From Eonycteris spelaea (taxonomy: Eukaryota; Chordata; Mammalia; Chiroptera; Pteropodidae), in contig PUFA01000077.1 in assembly GCA_003508835.1 (NCBI GenBank), forward strand, positions 3,052,001 to 3,116,000: DNA of 64,000 nucleotides. The letters are read 5' to 3'. The position numbers and the translations under genes were made by a program. The first letter of the stretch is position 1, and each line of letters starts with the position of its first letter. Below are positions 33,701-45,775 of this stretch, in pieces. Below the pieces are notes generated by a model. It saw only the letters and a program-made list of their open reading frames with translations. It had not been told where the DNA came from and ran no database searches.

Positions 33701-34595
33701 ATCTGTCAATGATTTGTAAAGCTCCATCTTTTCTTAACTCAAGCTAAGTGGTGTAGTTTATGCACTGGAAATCCTTTTCAGCAACGCCTTCTACTTATAT
33801 CATACATCCAAGGAGTTCATAGAGCTCATTAAAAACAATGGGAATTTGTGAATTTAAAACTTAAATTAAAACGTACTGGTAAAGCTGAGCTGAGGGAGAA
33901 AAAAAGAAAGGCTTGGGGTTTTCTTTCTATTATGATACGTTTTGTCAAAATTCCCCACTTTCAGTTCCTCACATTTTACATTTTCCAATGATTGAAGCAC
34001 TTTGTTTAGGGCAAAGTAATATAAATCGATAGAGAATTACTTAACTAGGAAATGCAAATCAATAGCAACTTACTTACACAGGAACTTTTTGGTCTGAAAT
34101 GTTTAGCAATATGCTATTTGTTTTCAAAGTGTGGCTTTAATAAGTGATAGCTGTAGTGATGCTATTTACATATCAAAGCACTGTACAATAACCTTTCATT
34201 ATCTCAGGACAAAAACAATTAGTGCTTTTTAGTGCATTCTATATCTATAATAAAGAGATAACAAGAAAAGAAACAAACAGAATCGGAATATCAGTAAAAA
34301 GGACAGTTTCTAGTATGAGTTAACGTAAAATACATGCTTAACCCGAATGGCCTATATTTTCTATTAATAAATCTCTAATGAGAATTGTGTATAATGATCA
34401 TTCAGAAGAACTTTAAGGGCTTTCCCATGAAAAAAAAACCTAAAGTTGCTTTGTCCTTGGTCTTGTTTTTATTTTGGTATTCTGATAATTTTCTATGATA
34501 AAAAAGCAAAAATGGTGAGCCAGGAAAATTACTTTTTTTTAGTATCTGCTGTAACTATTAGAGAAAAAAAAAATCAGCCTACTGGAAATTGACCT
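33701..34595. other. Apparently repeat-free AT-rich DNA with POU octamer
   Basis: No repeat is recognised in nearly 0.9 kb, unusual for this window. ATGCAAAT (34052-34059), the POU-factor octamer, sits in an AT-rich context with several homeodomain-like cores. Function is not shown by sequence alone. Confidence 0.4.
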
Positions 34596-34599
34596 TTAG

Positions 34600-34665
34600 T
34601 TTAAAATCCTGAACCTGCCACTTATCAGCTGTTCAACATTGAGCGAATCACTTAGGTAGTGGTTG
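34600..34665 (+). repeat. MIR core fragment
   Basis: 'aacctgccacttatcagct' followed by 'gagcgaatcacttagg' is a short plus-order MIR core. Confidence 0.5.
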
Positions 34666-34893
34666 TTTTGTCTTTCCAGATTCTTCTTGGCACAGACCCT
34701 TTCCTGTGTCAGCAATGTACAAATGGTCATCCCCATGTCTTTATAAGACTCTGATAACAGCTGACCCAATTGGACCAATTGTGGTCCTTCTCTGGGATTT
34801 GGCTTGGCCCATAGGTAGCACCTCTGCAGTGGCTGAAGCTCTTGTGACATATAACATAGATACTGTCAATAGCCATGTTCTCTTGCTTTTGAG

Positions 34894-34949
34894 GAATGCT
34901 GGTTTACCGTGAGAGAGCATAGAATGCTGGTTTACCGTGAAAGAGCATA
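34894..34949. repeat. 28-bp tandem duplication
   Basis: Two adjoining 28-bp copies (34894-34921 and 34922-34949), both starting GAATGCTGGTTTACC, differing at one base (G to A). The near identity points to a recent duplication. Confidence 0.95.
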
Positions 34950-36635
34950 AAGCCAACATGCATGCATTGAGAAACAGAGGCAGGAACAATTCTGGTGAGG
35001 TTCATGTTTCTGGTTCCATTTGGCCCTGTTGGCCCTCTGTTTCCCTGCATTTCCAGAGACATGGCTTTTGCTTGACTTGGCTTTTGCTTTTCAACTTGGG
35101 TTTAATTGCATTCAGTTCTGGTAAGAATATTAACCCCTCACTTTCATGAGCTGCACCCAAAGTCTGGTCTGTAATTATGTATTTGTAATTTTGTTATTTT
35201 TTTAAAGGATGGCACACATAAACCTGGGCTCACTTCTGCTCTTAATTAATGCAGCTTAACTTCTTATTTTCAGTTAACCCACTTGTAAAAGATAGAAAAT
35301 CAACCTTAAATGTCATTAAAATTCTGTGCCTCTACTACTATATAAAGTATAACTTCCTTTCTTGTTCCATTCATTTTACAACCATTGGGAAACTGCTCCT
35401 CTTGGTCAAACCTATATTGAGATTATAATAAAGTGCCTTAGATTCATAACAGGAAGAGTGTTTGAGGAGGAAGTGACTAGGAGAACTGGAAACTTGAGGG
35501 GATTTCAGGTAAAATTCTACCTGTCATTACCCCTCTGGAACAGACAAAGGGTCTCAATATTGAAGGGACAATTGCAATTGCTGAAGTGAAATTTCTAGGT
35601 ATTATATGTTGGGGATTTTTGAAATTAAAATGTCATACTTCCTCCATGGTAATTAGTTGATATTTGGAAGTTTTGTGGTCTCGTGTTTAATTCTTGTATT
35701 TGCAATTTTTCCAATTTATTCATTTTAATGTATTAAAACTGTAACATATTTCAGATATATTAAGGATATCATACTTAGTTTTATGTCATAAAACCTTTAT
35801 GATCAAGAGATGAAAACGTTGTCCTTGTTTTTTCTTGTTGCCGCCCAGCTATTGCATGCTGACTCCTTGTCATACGGCTCTAATTGCCTCTTCTTACTTT
35901 TCTTAATGCTCAAGACACCTCAGCATTTCTGGTCCTGAAGTTTATTATAGTTTCTCTATTGCATTAATTATGGCTTCATTCACTTTTAAGGAAGACTCTG
36001 AAGAATCAACAACAGTGGACATATGGGGTAATTAAATATAGCTTTAATTAGATATGATTTCTTTATTATTCTCATTGCCATGTCCAGTATCAAAATTGCA
36101 AGGTGAATACTGTATTCACAATGGGTATTAACTAGGGCCAATTTAACACATGTATGAAATTAGCCAAGGTCAAGAGTGACTTCTAGAAATGGTCACTGAG
36201 AATCCAGAGTCAGTGAGAGAGAATTTCAGCCTGACCCAAGATGGCATGACTTGGACTTGGAGGCATTGAAGTGGTTGGCATTTAGAAACAAAAAAGACCT
36301 ACAAAGATAACACAGGCAATAATGAAGCCCCAGCCAACAGCATATGTGACATTTGGGGGGTGGGAGAGGCAGGTTGTGACCCAAAGATCTGGCAGTGTTT
36401 TTAAAATAGAGAACCTAATAGACAGTAGAGCAACATATCCTTTTTATATAGGGAACAATAAATGGAGGGCCAAGAATAACTTCTGGGAAGGGAGGAGCAG
36501 ATAGGGCATGTGAAGTCTGGGGGCCTGGGCTAGCTCGGGATCCTAGTGCTAAACAGCTAGGGTTGAGCAGCCAGAAGCCACTCCAGGGTCAGTCTTGACC
36601 CTCCTTCCGAGTCACTCTTCATGGATAAGTGTCAG
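34950..36635. other. Unassigned, apparently repeat-poor DNA
   Basis: No confident repeat call. 35640-36140 is AT-rich, with TAATTA-type homeodomain cores near 35964 and 36030-36050, and is a candidate conserved non-coding stretch. The MIR-like phrase at 35220-35300 is too short to call. Confidence 0.4.
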
Positions 36636-36639
36636 TTGT

Positions 36640-37147
36640 GCAAATGGAATCATACCCCTTTCCAGTTTAGATATTTTAATGGCTTCCATTGCCCGGATTC
36701 CTTAGTGCAACCCCAAAAGTATTTCTTGAACTGAGGTATGCCTTCCCTACCATCCTCAGTGCCCATTTTCTGTATTTCAATGCACCAAGCTATTAAAATC
36801 CCGAAAGAGTAGCTCTACTTTATGCATATACTTTTTGCATATGCTGTTGCCTGTGATTATAAGACCTTTACTTAAAAAAAAAATCTTACTTCTCCTTCAA
36901 GTCTTAACTCAAGCAGCACTTCCATTACGATGCCTATTACTCATTCTCCCACTTGGGTTTGATCTTTACTAATCCTTTGCACATTCTCATATTATAGTAG
37001 TATTGCACCATGCTGAAATTTCATTTTATATGATTGTCTCTTTTACTATCAATTCATTGTGGTTAGATTCCATGTATGATTCATTTACCCTAATCTTAAT
37101 GTTGTATCTGGCTCTTATTGGACCCTCAATGCTTCTTGAATGAATAC
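36640..37147 (+). repeat. L2 LINE, 3' part
   Basis: Plus-order L2: 'taatggcttccattgccc', 'tttttgcatatgctgttgcc', 'cttctccttcaagtcttaac', 'attgtctcttttactatc', and an ending 'tgcttcttgaatgaata' that resembles the L2 3' tail. About 500 bp of a diverged copy. Confidence 0.7.
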
Positions 37148-37479
37148 CAAGACAGATTTTCAATGAATGAGTCTGGAGCATTGGGTGAAGGTTTGAGACA
37201 AAGTAAGGTGTAGTAGCAAAAAATAGAAGAGAAGGTCATGGTAAAACGTACAAAGCAAGGACTTCTGCTGAGCTCTTGAGGATTGGCCTGCATACCTCCC
37301 TTCAAAAGAAAGGATTTTTCAGATACAGAGGCCGAGTTAAACTTCTTTATATATCTAGAATTAAGTAGCAGGAAAGGCATAGGTTAGAAGGATGTAAAAA
37401 CAGAAAGCTATAAGCCCAAGCCAGATTTCAGAGGTGCAAGCTTCCCTTGACTTGAAGAGGCGGGAGGTAATGGCAAGAA

Positions 37480-37675
37480 GCTGGCCTTAGGAGTAAGAAC
37501 TCTGTTCACGGCCATTTGTTAGGTGGGAGATATTGAAAAGACACTTCAGTTCTCTGAGCCTCAGTTTTCCTAATTTTAAAATAGGGAAAATAATACTGAC
37601 CATAAAATGAGTGGGAGAATTAATTGAAGTTATAATGTGTAAATGTGAGAGCCGGAGCTTCAGAAGTGTTTGTTC
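37480..37675 (+). repeat. MIR SINE
   Basis: 'cagttctctgagcctcagt', 'taattttaaaatagggaaaa' and 'ggagaattaattgaagtta' are in plus MIR order. Confidence 0.7.
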
Positions 37676-38214
37676 TCTCCTTAGATGCCAAGCCCAAGCA
37701 CTTATTGGCCCTTTTCTGATCTCTCAGATTGTTTTGAGGAAAAAAAAGTCAGGTCATAGATAACAATACACCTCAAAAGTGGTATGCAGAGAAAAATCTT
37801 AAACATTGAAAAATCTTAAGAACGGCAATATCACCTAGATAATGTCAAACACTGAATATATTTGAAATGTTAGCCATGAATACATGCAAACATATACATA
37901 AATATATGTTATTGTGTATGATTTAAAAATATGTGACTAATAACTTGAATAACACGGATAAAGTTATATGAAGATACTGAACCTTAAGAAAGTAGTTTGC
38001 TAGCAAATTGTTTTAGCCTCAGTACACACTTGGAGGTCTTAAATAGAATAGATTTAACCTTTGTGGAGCATTATGGAGAACTTTGTAACTGTCAATTTAT
38101 TGTCTTTCTTCTGAGTAATGAAGGATATTTCATGAATAATGAAAGATACTTTGTCCAATTATTTTCCCACTTTTTCCCCATTCTAATAACCTTATCTTGT
38201 GTTTCTTTCAGAGT
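37676..38214. other. Unassigned AT-rich DNA
   Basis: Nothing recognised. Confidence 0.4.
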
Positions 38215-38760
38215 GTGATCAGAGAGACCCAACCCTCTGAAATATACATCTATATCTAAATAAAGGATTTATTATGGCAACTTAGTCTTACACACTTGTG
38301 GGACATGGTTAAACTATTATGCGAGACATTTTGTTCCTGGTCTGATGATGGAGACAGGAATCCACAGGGCAGACAGTTGAGAAGGATGAGGGATGTAAGG
38401 TGAAGCAAGTGAGCACAACTGGGAACCTGCACACCTGACTGTAGCCCTAGAGGACAGGCTACGATCTGCTGAGAGTCTCTCCACCTTTCCACCTGTAACA
38501 TTGACAGCAGGGGTATCCTGCAGGTGAAGCTAGTGCCCTTCATCATAGAGCTAAATCTGCAACTAGCATGGGAGTCACAGAAGCCAAATGAGGATCTGGC
38601 AGGAGCTGCAGGAACCATAGAGGGTGGGGTGCTACCCCAAGGGGGCGAGCCAGCAAGAAGCAACAATGTGCGTAAGCTACGAGGAGTCTCTATGCCTGCT
38701 TTGACCTTCTGAATGCAAAAAGAAGGTGGCTGATACTTCATGCTAACCAGTAACTAAGTA
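38215..38760 (-). repeat. Possible LTR-like repeat with the window's longest frame
   Basis: The segment begins with antisense-style 'taaataaaggatttattat', like the polyadenylation end of an LTR, and is GC-richer than its flanks. A 161-codon antisense frame (38256-38741), the longest in the window, crosses nearly all of it. Its residues form no domain I recognise, with no transmembrane pattern or motif, and its serine- and proline-rich make-up fits a chance frame. An unannotated small protein cannot be fully excluded. Confidence 0.3.
38635..38648 (+). promoter_or_regulatory. CTCF-like core motif
   Basis: CCCCAAGGGGGCGA fits 11 of 14 positions of the usual CTCF core, including the AGGGGGC block. 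Single motif matches of this quality are common by chance. Confidence 0.3.
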
Positions 38761-40230
38761 GGGAAGGGAGTTTTGAGAAACTTAGTTACAGTTGAGCTAA
38801 ACTGACATACTAGAAAGCACATCATATTCTGAATGATTGTGTCATATTCCATCTTTGTACCTTACAATTTTCTTAACCTAAATTGTTGTCACCTACATCC
38901 TTGGGTTAAAACCCTCTCCTCAGATATCCTAATTCTCCTTGCTGAAACCAGGCTCTATTTGCTATTCAATAGATAAATGAATTCAAATAAGTATTAACTT
39001 TCCAGTGCAATGTTTTTTATTTGTTTCATAATGGGTTCCCAGAACTAGTAATTGTATGCAACCCACACCGTCTAGCAGAAACTTGTTTAAAATGAATTCT
39101 GGTTTAATGGTTTTTCCATGTTACTCTGAAATGCAGTCTTTGTTTTTTTCCTTATTTTTCTTCCAGCCAAGTCTTTTGTTTTAGAAATGTAGACAGATCT
39201 GCATTATATTGAAAACCTGAAATGGATTACTGAGGTATCCTGGGTATTGGGAAAATGAATTTATTGTATAAAATGAAAGTAATTTGTCCTGATCCAGCTT
39301 TGAAGAGGAATATGGAAAGTCAGGCCATTAGCAATAATTTACTCATTTGTATATTTTATACAGATTTAATAAGTCCTTTCTTAAACTTGGCTTTCAAATG
39401 GAGATTATAAAGTGCTTTGTCCGATTTGCAAATACAGCTTGAAAGCTTAAACTTAACTAATGTGCCACACTGCTGTTCCCAACTTCTTCCTACTTCCAAG
39501 CAATAGAAGCAGGAGCTTACCAGACAGTAACTGGTACATTAAGGGAGCAAAGGTCATAAAAATTGATGAGCTGGGGGACTAAGAAGAAGGTGGATCTCAA
39601 GCCCTAAAATCATCACAATGCAACATGTCTAGGCCAGCTGAGTACTGTAGCTTCTTCCAGGAGCTAAGAACAGCCTCTGCAAAACAGGGCACCTACACTG
39701 AGGTGTAGCTGTTATCAGGAGGGTGGGCTGATCCTCTATTCTTGGCAGAAACTCCTCAAGGAGGAGAAAAAACAGGAGTGCAAAGAAGCTCTGGACCAAG
39801 GGGAAAAGGAACAGTTCAAATGCAGCATCTGGGAAACTCTGGCTCTTGGAGATGAAAAGGAAGGGTCAGGCCAGAACTTGTAGAGGGGAGAGGTAAGGAA
39901 GCAGCTGTGGCTAGCAGTGTTCCTAAGGACCTCAACTCATCTACATACAGTCAGTTGACAACACTCGCAAACCACTTCATCACCAAGGCAAAGCCTAGAG
40001 AAGTGATCTGGGCGCCTCTTATACTGGTGACCTTCAGGCTAATCTTTATACCTCTGAATCACCCTTGATAGTCATTTTGTCCAGATCCTGACTGCAGAAA
40101 GGCTATTTGGGTGGCATCATGAGGAACAAAATAGATGATATCTTGCAAAATGTTAGCAATTTCATTGAAATACTGGTAAATAGAATTGAATTTATTCCCA
40201 AAACTATGTGATGGATACTGTCATTTATAA
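38761..40230. other. Unassigned DNA, two subregions
   Basis: 38990-39460 is AT-rich and appears repeat-free. 39480-39960 is purine-rich, with lines that could be an eroded LTR or L1 5' part, but I cannot place it. Confidence 0.4.
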
Positions 40231-40234
40231 AATG

Positions 40235-40350
40235 AATACAGGAATTTCTTCATTCTGCAAATATTTATTGAACACCTACTATGTACAAACACTAAGAGAT
40301 AGATGCAAGGGAGAAGTCTTCTTTGTTCTCCTGAGCTTACATTATAATAA
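40235..40350 (-). repeat. L2 LINE 3' end, antisense
   Basis: 'ctgcaaatatttattgaaca', 'cctactatgtacaaacac' and 'cctgagcttacattataa' are the antisense L2 3' terminus. Confidence 0.75.
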
Positions 40351-41005
40351 CCTTGTCACCCGTCAGTCCTTTCTCCCATTCCCCAAGGTAGTGAATCCAA
40401 CCCCATTTGACCTTAACAACTCTCTTTAAGTCTCCCCAGCGTTGTCTCGCATCTTTCACCCTTGGAAGATAACTTTATACATCACTTCACAACGACAGAT
40501 TCAGCAGCCCAATTTTCTCTCTGCCTCCCTCTCTAGTAGAACCCAGACTCACTTCCTTTTTTACTGACTCAGAAGACCAAGCGGTAATTTTGGAATTTCC
40601 CCCAAATTACTTGGGAGGTTATAGACTTATAAACATGCCTGAGTCTGCTACGGGCGTTTGTCTGCAGCATTGAGCGTACCCGGTATTTTGCTTAATCCAA
40701 GAATGTCTTCATTTGCTGACATACTCCAAAGTTGTAGCATGCCCGCGAAGCATTCACTGCATTTGACCAACTCATTTTGATAACTTTAAAGAAGACCATA
40801 CTCACTCTTGTTCAGGGTACAGACAAGGTTATTACAACAAACCTTTTATTAGTTGTTGGTTGTCAAGTAATATAGCAGAAGTATGATGGGATTATAAACT
40901 GGTGTCATAAAGAGAAGAAACTTACTTATTTTTCAGTTCCTAAGTCACTGGGTTGCTAATATTTAATGCAAATGTAGACCCTTAATAAATAGTAGCTAAC
41001 CTGAT
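40351..41005. other. Unassigned DNA
   Basis: No repeat or exon recognised. Confidence 0.4.
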
Positions 41006-41009
41006 ATAG

Positions 41010-41240
41010 AGTGATCTAGTTGAAAGATAATGGGATTTGGAACAGAAAGTTGGTTCGAATTCCAGCTCACTACTTATAGCTGTATGACTTTTGTACAAGT
41101 TATTTGATATCTGTAAAACCAAGTTTTATCACTTGTAAAATGAAGACAAAAACACAACCCTGTCAGGGTTCTTATTAAGAGTCGATGAGATAACAAGCCC
41201 AACACGCCTAGCACATTGCTTGGATTAATAGCAACTGATT
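41010..41240 (+). repeat. MIR SINE, nearly complete
   Basis: 'ggttcgaattccagctcac' (B-box-derived), 'tacttatagctgtatgactt', 'cacttgtaaaatgaagaca', 'agagtcgatgagataacaag', 'cctagcacattgcttgg'. A clear full-order copy. Confidence 0.85.
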
Positions 41241-42365
41241 CAATAGTGAAGAACAGTTTTCTTTGGACTTTTGTCCCCCTTCCATACCCTCCCTCCTTAT
41301 CTAAGATTTTTAGGTCATAACTCTGCAATTGAGATACAAATGATGGCTGGAGCTTCCCAGAGGAGCTGACCAAATACAAGTGTCCCCAAACAGTCCGTCC
41401 ACTGGGAGACTATATTTGAATAATTTTTGGTTATTGTGTTGAGAGGTGGATCTTGCCTATTTGGCACAAGTTTGAATAATAGAAACCTACTAAGCCTTTT
41501 CTTATCAGAAGGCTATCTCTACCTCCAAACAAAATATATTCACGAAGAGTCCATTATTTGTATGCTTTCTTGGCCAAACTTTGAGATGATCATGTAGTGA
41601 CAGGAAGGATAATTAGAATATGGAGTATTGTTCCATTGTCTACCTATGGAATCCTGCTGCTTTATTAGTAAGACATAAGCTGGAACAGAAACACAGATCA
41701 AGAAACTCGTGCCCTTCAGATTAATTTAGATGTATTCGCATGCTGTTGATTAATGTAGGAGTTCTTCTCCTTCTAGGTGAACCTGTTAATTCATTTGGTA
41801 AAATCTGATCTATCTTCCTTAGAGAAGAGAAATAGAATCATTTGCTAGGGATACAATAGATACCAGAGCCACACATTTGTTTTAATCTCTGGTGATATAC
41901 CATGCTGTAACTGAGAAAATGCCCCATCTTTATTTTCTGCAGTTGGTTTGGTGTTTATCAACCTAATGCTGATTTAATATGGGAGTAAGATATAAGTGAG
42001 GAATGGAAAGTATTCTCAGAAGCTGAAAAAGAAAAAAAAGAAGGAAAATTTGGTTTTGATATATGGCCATTAGCTACCATCAATAAATCTATTCAGTTGA
42101 TGAGGTACCACTGTTTAATTATCTGCATTATCATAGGGATGAAATTTGGGGAGGGTCTTTTTTGTACCCCCTTACTGCAGAGCTTACAGCTTCTACCCAC
42201 AATTCATATTCATTTGGTCTTAGAGAAAGTTGGTATTAAATGATAATGGCATAAATAATCCTTACACCCTGTCTCTCTTCTCCCCTAGGATTTATCTGTT
42301 CAATACAAGATGAGAATAAGGAATGAGGTAAATATACTCACATATTAATTCAAATTTACAAACTT
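41241..42365. other. Apparently repeat-free DNA
   Basis: About 1.1 kb with no recognised repeat. 41730-42110 is AT-rich with several homeodomain-type cores (for example near 41722 and 42082). A conserved non-coding element is possible but untested. Confidence 0.4.
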
Positions 42366-42369
42366 TTTT

Positions 42370-43255
42370 TAATGTTTACTATCTATTAGGCAGTGACTTA
42401 GAGACTTGATGTGAGGAGGTGAACAACAATAAATCATTTCCGTTCCTCAAAATCTCAATTTAATAGGAGAAAAGGATAATTTGTCACAAAAATCAACACA
42501 CTTAGAGCTATGTCTTTAGTTGGATTTCCTAAAAGCTCAGTGTCAAATGGGGGTTCTTGTGCAAGTGATTTACTGATAGAAGGTTTTCGGGAGAAACTTG
42601 TAAGGAAGTGAGAGGAGCATATTAGGGCATGGGAAGAGGGTAGACAAAGATGTGGGGTTCAGCTAACTCTAGCCTCAGCCTAACCTCCAGGTGAGCTCTG
42701 GGGTAGAAGGATACCACAGACTCCTCTCACCTTGTGTCAAGAGGCTGGGAATATGTTCCCCTTGAATCATTCAGTCATGTGACAAAGGCTGTCTTCTAGG
42801 CATTTCTGGGCCTTATTGGCCAAAGACCGTCCTCTGGAGAAAGATGACTGTGGGCCATTAGCAGTCAAGACTCATAGCGGCTGAGAGATGCCTACATTGT
42901 TCCCTAAAAGTGGTCAGGGGAAGGCAGCCTCCACTGCTAGGGACAAAAATGAGTATAACAGCTTTATAATGAGGTAGTTCAGAATCTTGCTGTCTAGACT
43001 GACATACAGACAACTACAACACAGTGGGACAAGTTTAATCATAAGAATTGTGCAAGGTGGCATGCTCAAGAGAGTGCTTACTCAATTATATGTTCATTGT
43101 ACTTCGTCTCATTGCACAAAATGCTGGAAGTATTTTTTGAAATAGCCTTATCTTTTCGGTGGTAAAGAGTATGGTCATGGAAGTATCTTCAGAGAAGGCG
43201 ATAACCGAAGTAGGTTTCTAAGAAATAGGCGTTGTGAATGTAATACTGGTGAATG
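42370..43255 (-). repeat. L2 LINE, antisense, interrupted
   Basis: Left part (42370-42500): 'tctattaggcagtgactta', 'tcctcaaaatctcaatttaa'. Right part (42965-43255): 'acatacagacaactacaac', 'gtgggacaagtttaatcat', 'ggtttctaagaaatagg'. These follow the antisense L2 3' order, with a non-L2 block between. Confidence 0.5.
42505..42960. repeat. Possible LTR-like insertion in L2
   Basis: A GC-richer block that splits the antisense L2 copy: 'gtgatttactgatagaagg' near its start and 'gccattagcagtcaagac' near its end. It resembles a degenerate LTR, but I cannot name it. Its placement inside the L2 is what supports an insertion. Confidence 0.3.
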
Positions 43256-43424
43256 GGAAATTATTAAGAGTGCAATGTCCAATCTATGACCTTGAATTAA
43301 ATCTCAGTGGCCACTCTTTTTCAACCCTATTGCCATTCTATCCCATGAGGGAACAATTAAGCATTTGTATATAAATAATAATAATACTGTATTAGAATAC
43401 ATAATTATAAAGCACATAGTATAT

Positions 43425-43462
43425 ATTATATATACTATATAATATCGTATATATTATATTAA
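43425..43462. repeat. AT-rich imperfect palindromic tract
   Basis: Alternating TATA runs with a single CG. Likely low-complexity DNA that can form a weak hairpin or cruciform. Confidence 0.7.
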
Positions 43463-45585
43463 GTGAGACTTTAAGAAAGAAATAAGATTGGATTTTAAGG
43501 AAGTAGGCCACTTAGAATCCAATGAAAAAACTTTTTCTCAATAGTAAGCACGTGATGATAGATAGCATTCTCTTTTGAAACGAGGAAGGAAGCTATCAAC
43601 GTGAGTCTAACCCTATCCAATATGAGTCAAGATTTGTTGAAAGATGTAGATACATTTTTGTTTAATAATGGATTTGGCCTGTCAAGTTAAATGATTGAGG
43701 TGTGTTTTCCTAAAACATTTTGCCAAAGGTAGTCTACAATATCCAGTGATATTTTCATTTAATGATACATTGTTTGATTTGCTACATCTTGGAAGTAATG
43801 TAAGTAATGTTGGCTGGAGGCTTACAGACCCTCCTGGGAATAGGCCAAACCCAAACTGGGAATATTTCTGATGGGTTCCAGGTTTCCATTTGTTGTCACG
43901 TACTCCAGGGTTTATTTAGTTTTGGTGGTAATAAATAAAAGTTATGTTTCAGTATACTTATCTGATGTACTGCCCACTCAAATATCTGTGTTTTAAGAAT
44001 ATAATAGAATTACGTGAACTTCTTTGTATGTGTGGCTTGGTATCAGTTTCTATGGTTTCCTTCTTCTTTTAAAACCCTGGAATATAGTATTTGGCTTAGA
44101 GGTTGAGGAACTGGCAGACCATTCATTTAATTGTGTTCATTATTTATTACTTGAGATTTTTATGTTTCATATCCTTTTTAACGGTCTTCTCAATATTTTC
44201 CCAGTATTTTCTTTTAATGTGTAACCTTAAAATGGACGTTTTATTTTTATTTTTTAAAAAAGAAACTTTTTGTTATATCCATAATTAGCTTTTACATTTG
44301 CTTATTTTTTTCCCATGTGAATCTTTTTAAAAATTGCTTGTATACTGGACATTTACTTAAGAAACAAAGTTACATTGTCTCGGTGATATGTTAGGTGTCC
44401 ATGATTGATGGCTTGAGTGGTAGATAACTGGAGAAGGAAACTTCTAATGAAGAGACGTGAGGGAAACACAAGTACGTGTGTCCACACATAGACATCACAC
44501 CCACGAGTAAATGACTCTGGGACAAAACATCTTAATTTAAATAACATCTGGGCTTGCCATCAATCGGACTCTCACAAAGGCTTCTGGAACAAAGCTACAT
44601 TAGGAAGTACTGGCAATTTATGTCTCTCTGAAAGTTGTTATTCTTATTTATTCTTTCCTGAGACAAGGGAATACATGAATTCTTATTCAGATATCATGAG
44701 GACATGACAGGCATAGGGAAATCAATTCTTTTATTTGCATAACTTCTGTCCTTTTATTCACATATTTCCCTGTGGCGCAAGTGAATAGTTTAAATTTTGA
44801 GAGCTATGTCTTTCAAGGCTATATCTCTGTAGGCAAAGTGGAAAGTTTAAAGTAATCACCTGGGTAACGGAGGGTAGAAAGACTCCTTAAAGGGAAATCT
44901 CTTAGCCAAATTGGCTATCAAAAGCCTGATTAACCAAGTTGGATATCTGCTTATGTCCATTTCACTGACAATACTTAGACTCAATTTCGTGGTCTCTAGA
45001 GCAATAATTTCTTTGTAGTTCCAATGAAATTAAATCAAAATAGGCCTTGAATTGGGCTGTTTCCCCTTTCTAGCTCCATATTTTGGGTTTGAATAGGAGA
45101 AAGCAGACGTTTGGAGGTGCTTTCATTTCTCTTGTGAGTAGTGTCGTCGTACAGTGGTTATCCCAGCTGGTTTCGTCCCTTCGGGATGCATAGCAGCTTT
45201 AAAGCTCTTCTCATGGCAGCAGGCTGGTCTTCCTTTAGTGAGAGTCTCTTTCACTCTCAGTCCATGTGGTTTGGGTAAAGCAGAACTTCCCTCCCAACCC
45301 CTTCACCCATCCCAGACCCTCGAGGAGGTCAGGTGACACAGGTCCACAATGAAAACACCTTGTCTTTACTGCCAGGATAGGCACAAGATCTCAGCTTGGC
45401 CAAACTGTAGCTATTCCGTTCCTTGCAACCAGACTATCCAATCAACACCTTCTTAGAGGACAAGGGGGGACTTCTCTTTTCTCTTGGTTTTAAGTAGTTA
45501 TAAACTGAATAGCCAAATAAAAGCTATTTTCTCACTCTTATTCTGTTATTGAAAATAAATAAATAAATAACATGTCTGGGGCCAT
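43463..45585. other. Unassigned DNA, mostly repeat-poor
   Basis: About 2 kb with no confident repeat. 44560-45130 looks unique and is a candidate for conserved sequence. Frames of up to 66 codons are chance. Confidence 0.4.
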
Positions 45586-45589
45586 GCTC

Positions 45590-45775
45590 ACTCCATTTAG
45601 TTAATCATCTAACAAAATCCCACAGTAATTCTATGAGGTAGATAATTCTGTTATCCTCATTTACACATGAGAAATTGAGACATCGGGATAATAAGTAGCT
45701 TTCTTAAAGGTCACGTGCGGAAAAATAAATGGTGTCTGACCTGAAACTTGAGCTCTAACCACTGTACATTGTCTG
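45590..45775 (-). repeat. MIR SINE, antisense
   Basis: 'tctatgaggtagataattct', 'cctcatttacacatgagaaa', 'taaaggtcacgtgcggaaaa', 'gagctctaaccactgtaca'. Clear antisense order including the A-box end. Confidence 0.82.

Noticed and set aside
45543..45575. AAAT-rich run 'aataaataaataaataac' as a SINE tail
   Set aside because: No SINE body precedes it; treated as simple low-complexity sequence.
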